Origin: Erythrobacter sp.
GTDB taxonomy: Bacteria > Pseudomonadota > Alphaproteobacteria > Sphingomonadales > Sphingomonadaceae
Assembly (NCBI RefSeq): GCF_035194505.1
Contig: NZ_CP136573.1
Location: 1,599,001-1,663,000, forward strand
DNA: 64,000 nucleotides
Reading direction: 5' to 3'
Shown piece by piece: positions 8,794-17,076 of this stretch (its first letter is position 1; every line of letters begins with the position of its first letter). Both the position numbers and the translations under genes were made by a program. Below the pieces are notes generated by a model. That model ran no database searches. It saw only the letters and a list, made by a program, of their open reading frames with translations, and was not told the DNA's origin.

Positions 8794-9938
8794 CACTGCC
8801 GCAGCAGGTCCCGGCCTACGACCATGCGCATCACCTGATTGGTGCCCTCAAGGATCGAATGGACGCGCAGGTCGCGCCAGAAGCGTTCGATCGGATAGTC
8901 CTGCAAGTAGCCGTAGCCGCCAAACAGCTGGAGCGCACGGTCGACGATGGCGCTGCCGTTGTCGGTCGCCAGCCGTTTGGCCATCGCCGAAAAGCGCGTC
9001 TTGTCGGGCGCGTTGTCGGTCACCTTGGCGGCGGCGAGATAAAGCAGCGCCCGCGACGCTTCCAGATCGGTCGCCATGTCGGCGAGCATGAACTGGGTGT
9101 TCTGGAAGTCCGCGACCGCCTGGCCAAACTGCTTGCGGTCCTTGGTATAGCGGATTGCTTCATCAAGGCACCGCTGCGCGCCGCCCAGCGAACAGGCCCC
9201 GATATTCAGCCGCCCGCCATCGAGCCCCATCATCGCGATGCGGAAGCCCTCGCCCTCCGCGCCGACCAGATTTTCGGCCGGCACCCGCACATCCTCGAGG
9301 ATCAGCTGGGCGGTCGGCTGCGAATGCCAGCCGAGCTTCTTCTCCTGCGCACCGAAGCTGACGCCGGGCATGTCCTTCTCGATCACGATGCAGGAAATGC
9401 CCTTGGGCCCATCCTCGCCAGTGCGGACCATCGCGACATAGATCTCGTTTGCGCCTGCGCCCGAGATGAACTGCTTGGTGCCGTTGAGGACGTAATGGTC
9501 ACCGTCCCTGCGCGCAGTGGTCTTGAGCGCCGCTGCGTCCGATCCCGATCCGGGCTCCGTCAGGCAGTAGCTGGCAATTTTCTCCATCGTGACGAGGCTG
9601 GGCAGATACTTCGCCTTGACCGCTTCCCCGCCGAAGCGGTCGATCATCCATGCGGCCATGTTGTGGATCGAGATGAAAGCGCTGGTCGAGGGGCAGCCAT
9701 AGGCCATCGCTTCCATGATGAGCGCGGCTTCAAGGCGGCCAAGGCCAATGCCGCCCGCTTCCTCGGATACGTAGATCGCACCGAAGCCCAGCTCGGCACT
9801 CCGCTGGATCACGTCACGCGGGAAGATGTGCTTCTCGTCCCACTCGGCCGCGTGGGGCGTGATGTTGTCGGCGGTGAAACGCTGCGCGACCTCGCGGATC
9901 GCCAGCTGATCGTCGGTGAGTTGAAACTGTCCGTGCAT
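8793..9938 (-). CDS. Acyl-CoA dehydrogenase, probable isobutyryl-CoA dehydrogenase
   Basis: FAD enzyme of 381 residues, first gene of the valine operon. CLTEPGSGSDAAALKTTA and WHSQPTAQLILEDVRVPAEN are the flavin and middle-domain signatures. QLFGGYGYLQDYPIERFWRD, followed by SILEGTNQVMRM, contains the catalytic Glu of short-chain enzymes. Followed in order by hydratase, hydrolase and MmsB, it most simply oxidises isobutyryl-CoA to methacrylyl-CoA. Substrate assignment is from context; butyryl-CoA or 2-methylbutyryl-CoA remain possible. Confidence 0.9.
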   Translation of the reverse strand: MHGQFQLTDDQLAIREVAQRFTADNITPHAAEWDEKHIFPRDVIQRSAELGFGAIYVSEEAGGIGLGRLEAALIMEAMAYGCPSTSAFISIHNMAAWMIDRFGGEAVKAKYLPSLVTMEKIASYCLTEPGSGSDAAALKTTARRDGDHYVLNGTKQFISGAGANEIYVAMVRTGEDGPKGISCIVIEKDMPGVSFGAQEKKLGWHSQPTAQLILEDVRVPAENLVGAEGEGFRIAMMGLDGGRLNIGACSLGGAQRCLDEAIRYTKDRKQFGQAVADFQNTQFMLADMATDLEASRALLYLAAAKVTDNAPDKTRFSAMAKRLATDNGSAIVDRALQLFGGYGYLQDYPIERFWRDLRVHSILEGTNQVMRMVVGRDLLRQ

Positions 9939-10019
9939 AGCGAGGTGCTCTAACGGGCTTTGCCACGTTGGAAAAGGCTGGGGCAGACCTGCGAGGTGAG
10001 GATTTTTGCTAGTCGCAGG

Positions 10020-10565
10020 TCAGGGCGAGGGAGTTGGCGCACCGATCCGCCCGCGCCACTCGATGCGGCAGGCATCGCCCTTGCTGGCCTCCAACGCTGC
10101 GGCAAAGCGCGCAGGATCGGGAGCGAGACGCCTGACGAGGATCACCCCTTTGGTGGTGGGACTGACGACGGCACCTTCCTCCGGCTTGCTTCCGGGCGGG
10201 AGCAGCCTGACAGCCACAGCCTTGCCGGTGCCGCGGAAGGTCGCGAAGTTATCGGTCTGGGCGGAAAACAGCGAGAGCGATTGATAGTCTGGCCACGCAC
10301 CCATTCGCAGCGACAATTGCTGCCCCGGATTGGCAAGATCGTAGCGGCATAGCGCATAGAACACGTCCGGCGAGGAGCGCACCACGCGCTGGGTCTGCGG
10401 CGTCACGCGCTCGGGAACGCTGAAGCGGTGAAGCTCGACCCCGCGCGCTTCCAGCAGCGCCATGGCCTGCGCCATGATGACCCCCGGAGCCAGATACAGC
10501 ACAGCGAGATGTGCGGCCGCCGCACACACAAGCAGCACGACGATCGGGCCCGCCCAGCGTTTCAT
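10020..10565 (-). CDS. DUF1254 domain protein, membrane-anchored
   Basis: Protein of 181 residues. An N-terminal hydrophobic segment (residues about 6-30, VVLLVCAAAAHLAVLYLAPG) is followed by a DUF1254-like core with VVRSSPDVFYALCRYDL and YQSLSLFSAQTDNFATFRGTG. DUF1254 and DUF1214 usually occur fused or adjacent, as here, in envelope proteins of unknown function. The start (ATG 10565) overlaps the preceding DUF1214 gene by 4 nt. It is the last of four genes coupled by ATGA overlaps. Confidence 0.75.
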   Translation of the reverse strand: MKRWAGPIVVLLVCAAAAHLAVLYLAPGVIMAQAMALLEARGVELHRFSVPERVTPQTQRVVRSSPDVFYALCRYDLANPGQQLSLRMGAWPDYQSLSLFSAQTDNFATFRGTGKAVAVRLLPPGSKPEEGAVVSPTTKGVILVRRLAPDPARFAAALEASKGDACRIEWRGRIGAPTPSP

Positions 10566-11170
10566 GCCGCCCCCTTTCCGGCGCAGGCCAGCCGTTCGAT
10601 GCGCGGAGGGGTGAGCGAGCGCTCGGGGGCTTCGATCACCGCGCTGGCAGGCACGTATAGCCGCAATGTCAGATCGAAGTTCCCGGCCTTGCGGCTCGAA
10701 ATCCAAAGACCTCCGCCAGCCGGACGATCTGCCGAAATCAATGCTTGCCACGCTCCAGTTCCGGCACGGCTGGCATCGATGCTGAGCGCCGCATCGGTAT
10801 TGCCGGGGAGCATGCTGGCTGCATCGTATAGAGTGACCGACCACCATGCCGCTGGCATGGCTCCGCCCGACAGGCGATAGGTGCAGGCCTCGGAAAGCGG
10901 CCTGCCCTCGCCATCGGTGTTGCGGGTGAAATAGACCGCCTCGGTTCTGGCGAGCGCCAGCAGCCCGTGGCGAGCCACCCGGGCGCGGGTGTAGGGATCG
11001 GCTGCCTCCGAGCCAATCGCAAAGTCGCTGCGCCAGCCTGCGACATCGACATCGCCAAACGCGAGGGTATTGGCGCCGGGCAGCAGTCCCGCCATCCACA
11101 AGGCACTGCCACCGCCCAGAGCGCACCCGGCAGCAACCGCAATCAGATAGGCAAGAAGTCGCCGGATCAT
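10562..11170 (-). CDS. DUF1214 domain protein, membrane-anchored
   Basis: I start it at ATG 11170 (MIRRLLAYL), which overlaps the RidA stop by 4 nt; the longer frame adds unsupported residues. A single N-terminal hydrophobic helix (about residues 5-28) suggests export with membrane anchoring. The core has DPYTRARVARHGLLAL, EAVYFTRNTDGEGRPL, AWWSVTLYDAASMLPGN and FDLTLRLYVP, the usual DUF1214 pattern. Its biochemical role is unknown. Confidence 0.78.
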   Translation of the reverse strand: MIRRLLAYLIAVAAGCALGGGSALWMAGLLPGANTLAFGDVDVAGWRSDFAIGSEAADPYTRARVARHGLLALARTEAVYFTRNTDGEGRPLSEACTYRLSGGAMPAAWWSVTLYDAASMLPGNTDAALSIDASRAGTGAWQALISADRPAGGGLWISSRKAGNFDLTLRLYVPASAVIEAPERSLTPPRIERLACAGKGAA

Positions 11171-11556
11171 TGGCTGACCACCGCCTCCGCTTCGATCTCC
11201 ACCCGCCATTCGGGGCGGCACAACCAAGCCACACCGGCCATGGTTGCCGCGGGACGGGCCTTGCCGAAAAACCGCGCATGCACTGCGCCAACGGCGTCCT
11301 GATCCTCGGCGTGGGTCAACAGCATTCTTGTTCGCACCACATCGCTCGCCGTCCCGCCCAGCTCTTCAATCGCGGCCAGAATGATTGCGCAGCACCGCTC
11401 CGCCTGCGCAGCAGCATCGCCGCTGGTGGTCGATCCGTCCGGCTCGACCGGGCCGGTTCCCGCCACGATGATGCGTTCCCCGACACGCACGGCGCGGGCA
11501 AAACCGAAGGTCGTCTCGTAAGGAGAGCCGGAGCTCACCCGGTGCCGGGTAATCAT
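11167..11556 (-). CDS. RidA/YjgF-family protein
   Basis: 129 residues with the Rid fold pattern: ERIIVAGTGPVEPDGSTT, DAAAQAERCCAIILAAIEELGG, VVRTRMLLTHAEDQDAV and the late EIEAEAVV. Canonical RidA hydrolyses reactive enamine/imine intermediates using a conserved Arg; here VVRTRMLL supplies arginines in the expected block. Coupling to a lipoprotein and two DUF proteins gives no functional clue. It could be a RidA-subfamily member of different specificity. Confidence 0.85.
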   Translation of the reverse strand: MITRHRVSSGSPYETTFGFARAVRVGERIIVAGTGPVEPDGSTTSGDAAAQAERCCAIILAAIEELGGTASDVVRTRMLLTHAEDQDAVGAVHARFFGKARPAATMAGVAWLCRPEWRVEIEAEAVVSQ

Positions 11557-11894
11557 CCGCAGGTGATCTGGACGATCTTCATGTTCTCGTCGTAGCGCAC
11601 GATGACGCGGTCCGGGCGGTAATCCTTGGTCCAGGCACCATTGGGCGGTCCCCAGCGCAGGGTCCGTGCGCCGGCATCCTTGAGGATCGCCTCGCCCATC
11701 GACTGGGTGGCGCTGTGCCCGATGTGATACTGGGCGGGGGGCGCATTGCAGGTCATCCGCGCCTCTTCTACCGGCGGTGGGGGCGGAACGGCCTCAGCCC
11801 GATCGGGCGCTTCATCGCCGATATTGATCACACAGGCCGATAGGCCCAGCGCCATGGCACCGATGATCACCAAGCGTGATGCGGACTGCTTCAT
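11553..11894 (-). CDS. Lipoprotein with peptidase-inhibitor I78-like domain
   Basis: Starts at ATG 11894 (MKQSASRLVIIGAMALG), giving a signal with lipobox LSAC, so the mature protein is probably a lipid-anchored envelope protein of about 95 residues. After a Pro-rich linker (AVPPPPPVEE) comes TCNAPPAQYHIGHSATQS. The C-terminus RVIVRYDENMKIVQITCG resembles the I78 inhibitor family closing motif (D-x-x-x-x-I-x-x-I-x-C-G), with two cysteines that may pair. First gene of the four-gene coupled unit. Confidence 0.75.
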   Translation of the reverse strand: MKQSASRLVIIGAMALGLSACVINIGDEAPDRAEAVPPPPPVEEARMTCNAPPAQYHIGHSATQSMGEAILKDAGARTLRWGPPNGAWTKDYRPDRVIVRYDENMKIVQITCG

Positions 11895-11997
11895 CGACCC
11901 TGTTCCTTCCCAATAAAGAGCGGGCTTTCTCGGCTCTGACAGGACAATATCAGGCACATGCAGCAATTTGAAGCGCCCCTGCACTCCGCCGCCCGGA

Positions 11998-13470
11998 TCA
12001 GCCCGCGTGCTTATCGAGTTCGTCGCCCGAGACCGTGACAACATGGAGCAGATTGGTCGCCCCGGGGGTCCCGAAAGGCACCCCTGCAAGAACGATCAGC
12101 TTGGCTCCCGCCTCGGCAAAGCCATGCCGCAAGGCCATGCGCTTACCCTTGCCGATCATCTCTTCAAAGCTGCCGATATCCTTGGTCGCCACGGCGTGCG
12201 CGCCCCACAGCAGCGCGACACGGCGCGCGGTCCGGATCGAGGGCGTGAGCACGAGCACCGGGGTCGCGGGCCGTTCGCGCGCCACGCGCCGCGCGGTCGA
12301 GCCCGACGACGTGAAGACTGTGATCGCGCTGATCGGCACGGTATCGGCGATGGTCATGCAGGCATGGGCCAGCGCATCGGAGGTCGTCGCATCGGGCGGC
12401 GTGTCGAGGAAGCGCACCCGCTCCTTGTAGCCTTCGTCGTTTTCTACCTGCACCGCGATACGGTCCATCATGGCGACCGATTCCTCGGGCCATGCGCCAG
12501 CTGCACTTTCCGCCGAAAGCATCACGGCATCAGCCCCGTCATAGACGGCATTGGCGACGTCCGAGACTTCCGCGCGAGTGGGCGAGGGGCTTTCGATCAT
12601 GCTTTCGAGCATTTGGGTTGCGACGATCACCGGCTTGCCCGCCCGGCGCGCCATGCTGACGATCTTCTTCTGGAGCGGCGGCACCTCATAAGGTTCGAGT
12701 TCGACGCCGAGATCACCGCGGGCGACCATGATGCCGTCTGCCATTTCGATGATCGCATCGAGCCGATCGACCGCTCTGGGCTTTTCGATCTTGGCGCAGA
12801 TCGCAGTCCCCCGCGTGCCAATGAGCTTTCGCGCTTCGGCAATATCCTCGGGACGCTGAACAAAGCTCAGGGCGATCCAGTCCGCGCCATGTTCAGTCGC
12901 GAAGGCGAGATCGCGGCGGTCCTTTTCGGTCAGCGCGGGGATCGGCACCTCGGCATCTGGCACGTTGACACCTTTGCGGTCGGAGATCACTCCACCCACC
13001 TCTGCACTGCACAGAATGCGGCTTTCGTCCGCCTCGAGCACTTTGAGCCGGATCTTGCCGTCGTTGATCAGTAGCCGCTGCCCGCGGTCCATGATGCCGA
13101 AGAGTTCGGGGTGGGGCAGGCAAACGCGGTTTTCATCGCCGGGGGTCTCGTCGCGATCGAGCACAAAGTGGCCCGAATGGCGGATCACCGCCTGACCGTC
13201 CTTGAAACTGCCGACCCGCAGCTTGGGGCCCTGCAGGTCCGCAAGGATCGCTATGGGACGCGCATACTGCTTTTCCAGCGCGCGGATCGCGATGATCGCG
13301 GCCTCGTGATCGGCATGCTCGCCATGGCTCATATTGAGGCGGAAGGCATCCGCGCCGGCGCGCACCAGCTTTTCAAGCATTTCGGGCGAGCGGCTCGCCG
13401 GGCCGATGGTGGCGAGAATCTTGACCTTGCGGCCGCGCGGGTCGATCCGAGACTGATCGCGTCGTGACAT
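11998..13470 (-). CDS. pyk: Pyruvate kinase
   Basis: Transfers phosphate from PEP to ADP, the last step of glycolysis. At 490 residues it has the full three-domain pattern: KILATIGPASRSPEML, FRLNMSHG, ILADLQGPKLRVG, AICAKIEKPRAVDRLDAI with the catalytic Lys, MVARGDLGVELEPYEVP (metal-binding Glu/Asp region), PVIVATQMLESMIESPSPTRAEVSDVANAV and DAVMLSAESA. The glucose expected from the sulfoquinovose locus would reach this enzyme or the Entner-Doudoroff route. Single gene with about 100 bp to its downstream neighbour. Confidence 0.96.
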   Translation of the reverse strand: MSRRDQSRIDPRGRKVKILATIGPASRSPEMLEKLVRAGADAFRLNMSHGEHADHEAAIIAIRALEKQYARPIAILADLQGPKLRVGSFKDGQAVIRHSGHFVLDRDETPGDENRVCLPHPELFGIMDRGQRLLINDGKIRLKVLEADESRILCSAEVGGVISDRKGVNVPDAEVPIPALTEKDRRDLAFATEHGADWIALSFVQRPEDIAEARKLIGTRGTAICAKIEKPRAVDRLDAIIEMADGIMVARGDLGVELEPYEVPPLQKKIVSMARRAGKPVIVATQMLESMIESPSPTRAEVSDVANAVYDGADAVMLSAESAAGAWPEESVAMMDRIAVQVENDEGYKERVRFLDTPPDATTSDALAHACMTIADTVPISAITVFTSSGSTARRVARERPATPVLVLTPSIRTARRVALLWGAHAVATKDIGSFEEMIGKGKRMALRHGFAEAGAKLIVLAGVPFGTPGATNLLHVVTVSGDELDKHAG

Positions 13471-13535
13471 TTTTTGCTATCCCTCTTGAGACTGGCCTAT
13501 GGCACAGCCGGTTTTCAACTCAAGGAAAAGCCGCG

Positions 13536-13847
13536 ATGAATAGCAATGCCGATCCTCTCGATGCGCTGGACGATGCACAGGCCGCTGCCGCCTTTCGTCG
13601 CCTGGTGCGTCATCTGCGCCACCGCCATGATGCGCAGAACATTGATCTGATGGGGCTGGCCGGCTTCTGCCGCAACTGCCTTGCCGACTGGATCCGCGAG
13701 GCTGGCTATCCCGGCGACAAGGAAGCAGCGCGCACTCTGATCCACGGAATAACGAGTGCAGAGTGGAAGGCGACCCGCCAGACCCCCGCTACCGAGGAAC
13801 AGTTGGCTCGCATGGCTGCAAGTGTCGCCAAGAACGCACAGGAATAA
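13536..13847 (+). CDS. DUF1244 domain protein
   Basis: 103 residues, start at ATG 13536 behind an AAGGAAAAG ribosome site. The QNIDLMGLAGFCRNCLADWIREA block with two cysteines, then ITSAEWKATRQTPATEEQL, is the alphaproteobacterial DUF1244 signature. Function unknown; the Cys pair may bind metal. It is followed by gapR, 77 bp away on the same strand. Confidence 0.8.
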   Translation: MNSNADPLDALDDAQAAAAFRRLVRHLRHRHDAQNIDLMGLAGFCRNCLADWIREAGYPGDKEAARTLIHGITSAEWKATRQTPATEEQLARMAASVAKNAQE

Positions 13848-13924
13848 TTCGCCGGGGCGGTTCAATCGGGGCAGCGGGCTGGCTATCGCCTTGCCAACCG
13901 ATTCTCATTCCGATGGAGACCCCC

Positions 13925-14170
13925 ATGGCCGACAACGCTACCGCATCCGACGACCGCCTGCGCCTGCTGATCGAGCGCATCGAACGCCTTGAAGAAGAAA
14001 AGAAGGGCATCGCCGACGACATCCGCGACGTCTATGCCGAGGCCAAGGCAGTGGGGTACGATCCCAAGATCATGCGCCAGATCGTGCGCCTCAGGAAGAT
14101 GAAGCCCGATGATCGCAGCGAGCAGGAAATGGTGCTCGAAACCTACAAGGCCGCACTCGGAATGGCGTAA
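13925..14170 (+). CDS. gapR: GapR-family nucleoid-associated protein (UPF0335/DUF2312)
   Basis: 81 residues, coiled-coil rich and highly charged: RLRLLIERIERLEEEKKGIA, DIRDVYAEAKAVGYDPKI, MRQIVRLRKMKPDDRSEQ. This is the conserved alphaproteobacterial GapR pattern. GapR dimers or tetramers clamp overtwisted DNA ahead of replication forks and transcription complexes. Normal length and no missing blocks. Confidence 0.93.
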   Translation: MADNATASDDRLRLLIERIERLEEEKKGIADDIRDVYAEAKAVGYDPKIMRQIVRLRKMKPDDRSEQEMVLETYKAALGMA

Positions 14171-14192
14171 CGCTGCTCTGCTGCTTGATGGC

Positions 14193-14220
14193 TTGAAAAT
14201 GGCCTTGGCCGTGTTATCTA
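14193..14220 (+). promoter_or_regulatory. Putative sigma-70-type promoter for the YbjQ-family gene
   Basis: TTGAAA (14193-14198), 16-bp spacer, TATCTA (14215-14220), 28 bp before the start codon. Seen by eye in the 78-bp spacer; no start-site data. Confidence 0.45.
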
Positions 14221-14248
14221 ATTAATACACCCTTGAGGAGACACGGTC

Positions 14249-14596
14249 ATGGCATCCCCTTGGAAAGACGCACGCGGCGTTATCGTCAGCACCACCCCGA
14301 CGCTTGAAGGCCGCCCGATCCAGGAATATTGCGGCATCGTTACGGGCGAGGTGATCGTCGGTGCAAACCTGTTCCGCGATCTGTTTGCCAATATCCGCGA
14401 CATCGTCGGCGGTCGTTCGGGCAGCTACGAGCGCATCCTCGCCGATGCGCGCAATCAGGCGATCCAGGAACTCCAGGCCGAAGCCGCAGCGCTCGGCGCC
14501 AATGCAGTGGTTGCGATCGACCTCGATTACGAGGTGATCGGCCCCAGCGGGTCGATGCTGATGGTCAGCGCCAGCGGCACCGCAGTCCGGGTCTGA
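14249..14596 (+). CDS. YbjQ/UPF0145 family protein
   Basis: 115 residues. The pattern IVSTTPTLEGRPIQEYCGIV, TGEVIVGANLFRDLFANIRD, IVGGRSGSYERILADAR and ALGANAVVAIDLDYEVIG is characteristic of the YbjQ family, which forms pentameric rings. No enzymatic role is established and metal binding has been suggested for relatives. It is monocistronic by spacing and convergent with the protease gene downstream. Confidence 0.88.
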   Translation: MASPWKDARGVIVSTTPTLEGRPIQEYCGIVTGEVIVGANLFRDLFANIRDIVGGRSGSYERILADARNQAIQELQAEAAALGANAVVAIDLDYEVIGPSGSMLMVSASGTAVRV

Positions 14597-14603
14597 TCGC
14601 GCC

Positions 14604-15326
14604 TCACCACCAACCATAGTCGCTGGCGAGGAACACCGCATTATAGGCCGCATGGTGCGCTATCGCTGCACGCAGTCCCAGCCGTGTGCGGGTATAGGCA
14701 AGCAGCAAGCCGCCGATGGTCTGCGGCAGCACCACCAGAACACCCAACGGATGGGTGAGCGGCTCGTAATTGCCAAGATGGACCAGGCCGAACAACACAG
14801 TGCTGCCCCATACCAGCCAGCCGAAGTGACGCTCGAACCACGCGGGCACAGCGGTGTCGTAATGCCGGGTGCGGGACCAATGGAGCAGTCCGACAAACAC
14901 CAACGCCACACCCGCAAGGGCAACCGGCATGGCTAAATAGGGTGAAACGAACAGACTCGCCGCAAACAGCGCAAGGACCGCAAAGCCGAAAATGGCAAAG
15001 CGCAAAGCAGCCGCCTGCCCCCTCATCCAGCCGCGAAACAGCATCTCCTCAAGCAGCGGAGCGATCAGCAGCGCGGTGAACAGGTCCTCCCCGAACGAGA
15101 TATCCAGCTCGATCGGAGCCGGCAGAAACCCGGCACTTTCATCCCAAATGCCCAAAACAGCAGAAACCAGCGCATCGAGCGCCACATCGAGCGCAAGAAC
15201 CACCATCAGCGCCAGCATCGCGGTGCGCCCCCATGCCATCGGCTGCGCCTGAAAGCGCGGGCGCACCACAAAGCGCCCAACATCGGCCAGCCACTCGCGC
15301 AGGGTCAAACTGCCTGTCACGCCCAC
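14604..15326 (-). CDS. CPBP-family intramembrane metalloprotease
   Basis: Polytopic membrane protein with the three motifs of the CAAX/bacteriocin-processing (Abi, CPBP) family: LLEEMLFRGWMRG (EExxxR), FGLVHLGNY (FxxxH) and HHAAYNAVF (HxxxN). About six to eight hydrophobic stretches are visible. The first open codon, a TTG at 15398, would abut the divergent yebC start, so I favour GTG 15326 or GTG 15320; the start is uncertain. Substrate unknown. Confidence 0.85.
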   Translation of the reverse strand: MGVTGSLTLREWLADVGRFVVRPRFQAQPMAWGRTAMLALMVVLALDVALDALVSAVLGIWDESAGFLPAPIELDISFGEDLFTALLIAPLLEEMLFRGWMRGQAAALRFAIFGFAVLALFAASLFVSPYLAMPVALAGVALVFVGLLHWSRTRHYDTAVPAWFERHFGWLVWGSTVLFGLVHLGNYEPLTHPLGVLVVLPQTIGGLLLAYTRTRLGLRAAIAHHAAYNAVFLASDYGWW

Positions 15327-15397
15327 CCTTGCATCCGGCGCGCCTGCCGGAGTAAGGCGCGGCCCACCATTTCCAACATTTCCGGTGAAGTCGTCCA

Positions 15398-16141
15398 ATG
15401 GCAGGCCATTCCAAGTTCAAGAACATCATGCACCGCAAGGGTGCGCAGGACAAGAAACGCGCGGCGATGTTCTCCAAGCTCAGCCGCGAAATCACCGTGG
15501 CGGCCAAGATGGGCATGCCCGATCCTGACATGAACCCGCGCCTGCGCCTCGCGGTCAACGCGGCCAAGGCGCAGTCGATGCCCAAGGACAACATCCAGCG
15601 CGCCATCGACAAGGCCGCGCAGGCCGGCGGCGAAGACTATATCGAGATGCGCTACGAAGGCTACGGCCCGGGCGGCGTCGCGCTGATCGTCGAGGCGTTG
15701 ACCGACAACCGCAACCGCACAGCCACCAATGTCCGCACCGCCTTCTCCAAGAACGGCGGCAACCTCGGCAGCGAAGGCTCGGTGAGCCACGGCTTCGAGC
15801 GCCGCGGGCTGATCGAATACAAGGCCGAGGTGGGCGACGAGGAAACCGTGCTCGAAGCCGCGATTGAAGCGGGCGCGGATGATGTCGAAAGCTCGGAAGA
15901 CGGCCACACTATCTGGACCGCCGCCGACGCGCTCCACGGGGTCGCAGGCGAGCTCGAAAAGGCGCTGGGCGCAGCCGACAACGTCAAGCTGGCGTGGAAG
16001 CCGGTGCTCAGCGTCGATGTCGACGAGGCCACCGCCGGCACGCTGATGAAGCTGATCGACACGCTCGAAGATGATGACGACGTGCAGACCGTCTGGGGCA
16101 ATTACGAAATCTCCGACGAGGTGATGGAGAAGCTGGGCTGA
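15398..16141 (+). CDS. YebC/PmpR-family transcriptional regulator
   Basis: 247 residues, starting MAGHSKFKNIMHRKGAQDKK, the near-invariant YebC opening. NPRLRLAVNAAKAQSMPKDN, YEGYGPGGVALIVEALTDN, NRTATNVRTAFSKNGGNLG and the closing LEDDDDVQTVWGNYEIS follow. Members act as DNA-binding regulators, and some relieve ribosome stalling. The stop overlaps the ruvC start, and the yebC-ruvC pairing with Holliday-junction genes is widespread. Confidence 0.93.
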   Translation: MAGHSKFKNIMHRKGAQDKKRAAMFSKLSREITVAAKMGMPDPDMNPRLRLAVNAAKAQSMPKDNIQRAIDKAAQAGGEDYIEMRYEGYGPGGVALIVEALTDNRNRTATNVRTAFSKNGGNLGSEGSVSHGFERRGLIEYKAEVGDEETVLEAAIEAGADDVESSEDGHTIWTAADALHGVAGELEKALGAADNVKLAWKPVLSVDVDEATAGTLMKLIDTLEDDDDVQTVWGNYEISDEVMEKLG

Positions 16142-16611
16142 TCATCCTCGGCCTTGATCCGTCACTTTCCTCCACCGGCTGGGGCGTGATCCGGTCCGAA
16201 GGCGCGCGGATTGCGCATATCGCCAATGGTCAGATCAAGACCGATGCGGCTGCCCCAATAGCGGAGAGGCTCGCCGCTTTGCAGGCGGGGCTGGCGGCGG
16301 TGATCGCCGAACACCGCCCGGATCGCGCGGCGGCGGAGGAAATCTTCGTCAACAAGAACCCGCAATCGACGCTCAAGCTGGCACAGGCGCGCGGCAGCGT
16401 GCTGGCGGCTTGCGGAGGGGCCGGGCTGGCGGTGAACGAACACGCCGCGCGACTGGTGAAGAAAGCCGTCACCGGCACCGGGGCTGCGGAAAAGACGCAG
16501 GTGGCGGCGATGGTGAAGGTGCTGCTGCCCGCGGTGACCATCGCCGGAAGCGATGCGGCGGACGCGCTGGCCGTGGCGATTGCCGATGCGCATCTCTCGC
16601 GCCGCACTTGA
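16138..16611 (+). CDS. ruvC: Crossover junction endodeoxyribonuclease RuvC (apparent CTG start)
   Basis: Resolves Holliday junctions with RuvAB. The N-terminus LGLDPSLSSTGWGVI carries the first catalytic Asp (codon 16156). EEIFVNKNPQSTLKLAQARG holds the catalytic Glu, and GSDAADALAVAIADAH supplies the last two acids, so all four metal ligands are present. No ATG, GTG or TTG lies in frame between the upstream stop near 16075 and this Asp. The first such codon is GTG 16186, which would delete it. CTG 16138, overlapping the yebC TGA as CTGA, gives LIILGLD, matching the usual MIILGID start. Confidence 0.88.
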   Translation: MIILGLDPSLSSTGWGVIRSEGARIAHIANGQIKTDAAAPIAERLAALQAGLAAVIAEHRPDRAAAEEIFVNKNPQSTLKLAQARGSVLAACGGAGLAVNEHAARLVKKAVTGTGAAEKTQVAAMVKVLLPAVTIAGSDAADALAVAIADAHLSRRT

Positions 16612-16620
16612 CCCTCTCCC

Positions 16621-16707
16621 TCGTCATTGCGAGGAGCGTTAGCGACGAAGCAATCCAGCATCGGATCATGGATTGCCGCGCAGCCTTGCGGCTGCTCGCA
16701 ATGACGA
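16621..16707. repeat. REP-like intergenic palindrome, family A, second copy
   Basis: Outer arms TCGTCATTGCGAG (16621-16633) and CTCGCAATGACGA (16695-16707) are identical to those of the copy at 6331-6433. Inner arms GAAGCAATCCA and TGGATTGCCGC are also shared. It fills the spacer between ruvC and the next gene, ending 7 bp before its start codon. Confidence 0.85.
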
Positions 16708-16714
16708 GACAGGC

Positions 16715-17065
16715 ATGACAATCCACCTCTATGGCATCCCCAACTGCGACACGGTCAAGAAGGCGCGCGTCTGGCTTGAGGCTCAGGGCAAGGACTACAC
16801 CTTTCACGACTACAAGAAGGAAGGCGCCGATCCTGCGCGGATTGCGGACTGGATCGCTGCGGCTGGTCTCGACATCGTCGTGAATCGCAAGGGCACGACC
16901 TTCCGCGCACTGTCGGACGCGGACAAGGCCAAAGCTGCCGATGCCGCCACCGCACCTGCGCTGCTTGCCGCCAATCCTTCGGTCATCAAGCGGCCGATCG
17001 TCGAGCACGCGGGCGGCCTGCTGGTGGGCTTCAAACCCGAGGACTGGGCCGCCGCGCTCGGCTGA
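16715..17065 (+). CDS. ArsC/Spx-like reductase family protein
   Basis: 116 residues with a thioredoxin-fold opening HLYGIPNCDTVKKARVWLE. One Cys is in the active-site position, without a CxxC. NRKGTTFRALSDADKAKAAD and the conserved IKRPIVEHAGGLLVGFKPEDW follow. This matches the YffB-type branch of ArsC-family proteins, not a proven arsenate reductase. The start codon is ATG 16715; its ribosome site would lie inside the REP palindrome arm. Confidence 0.85.
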   Translation: MTIHLYGIPNCDTVKKARVWLEAQGKDYTFHDYKKEGADPARIADWIAAAGLDIVVNRKGTTFRALSDADKAKAADAATAPALLAANPSVIKRPIVEHAGGLLVGFKPEDWAAALG

Positions 17066-17076
17066 AACCACCGCCC

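Noticed and set aside
16715..17065. Arsenate reductase (ArsC) for arsenic resistance
   Set aside because: Only the fold and one Cys match; no ars genes nearby, and the YffB-type signatures fit better.
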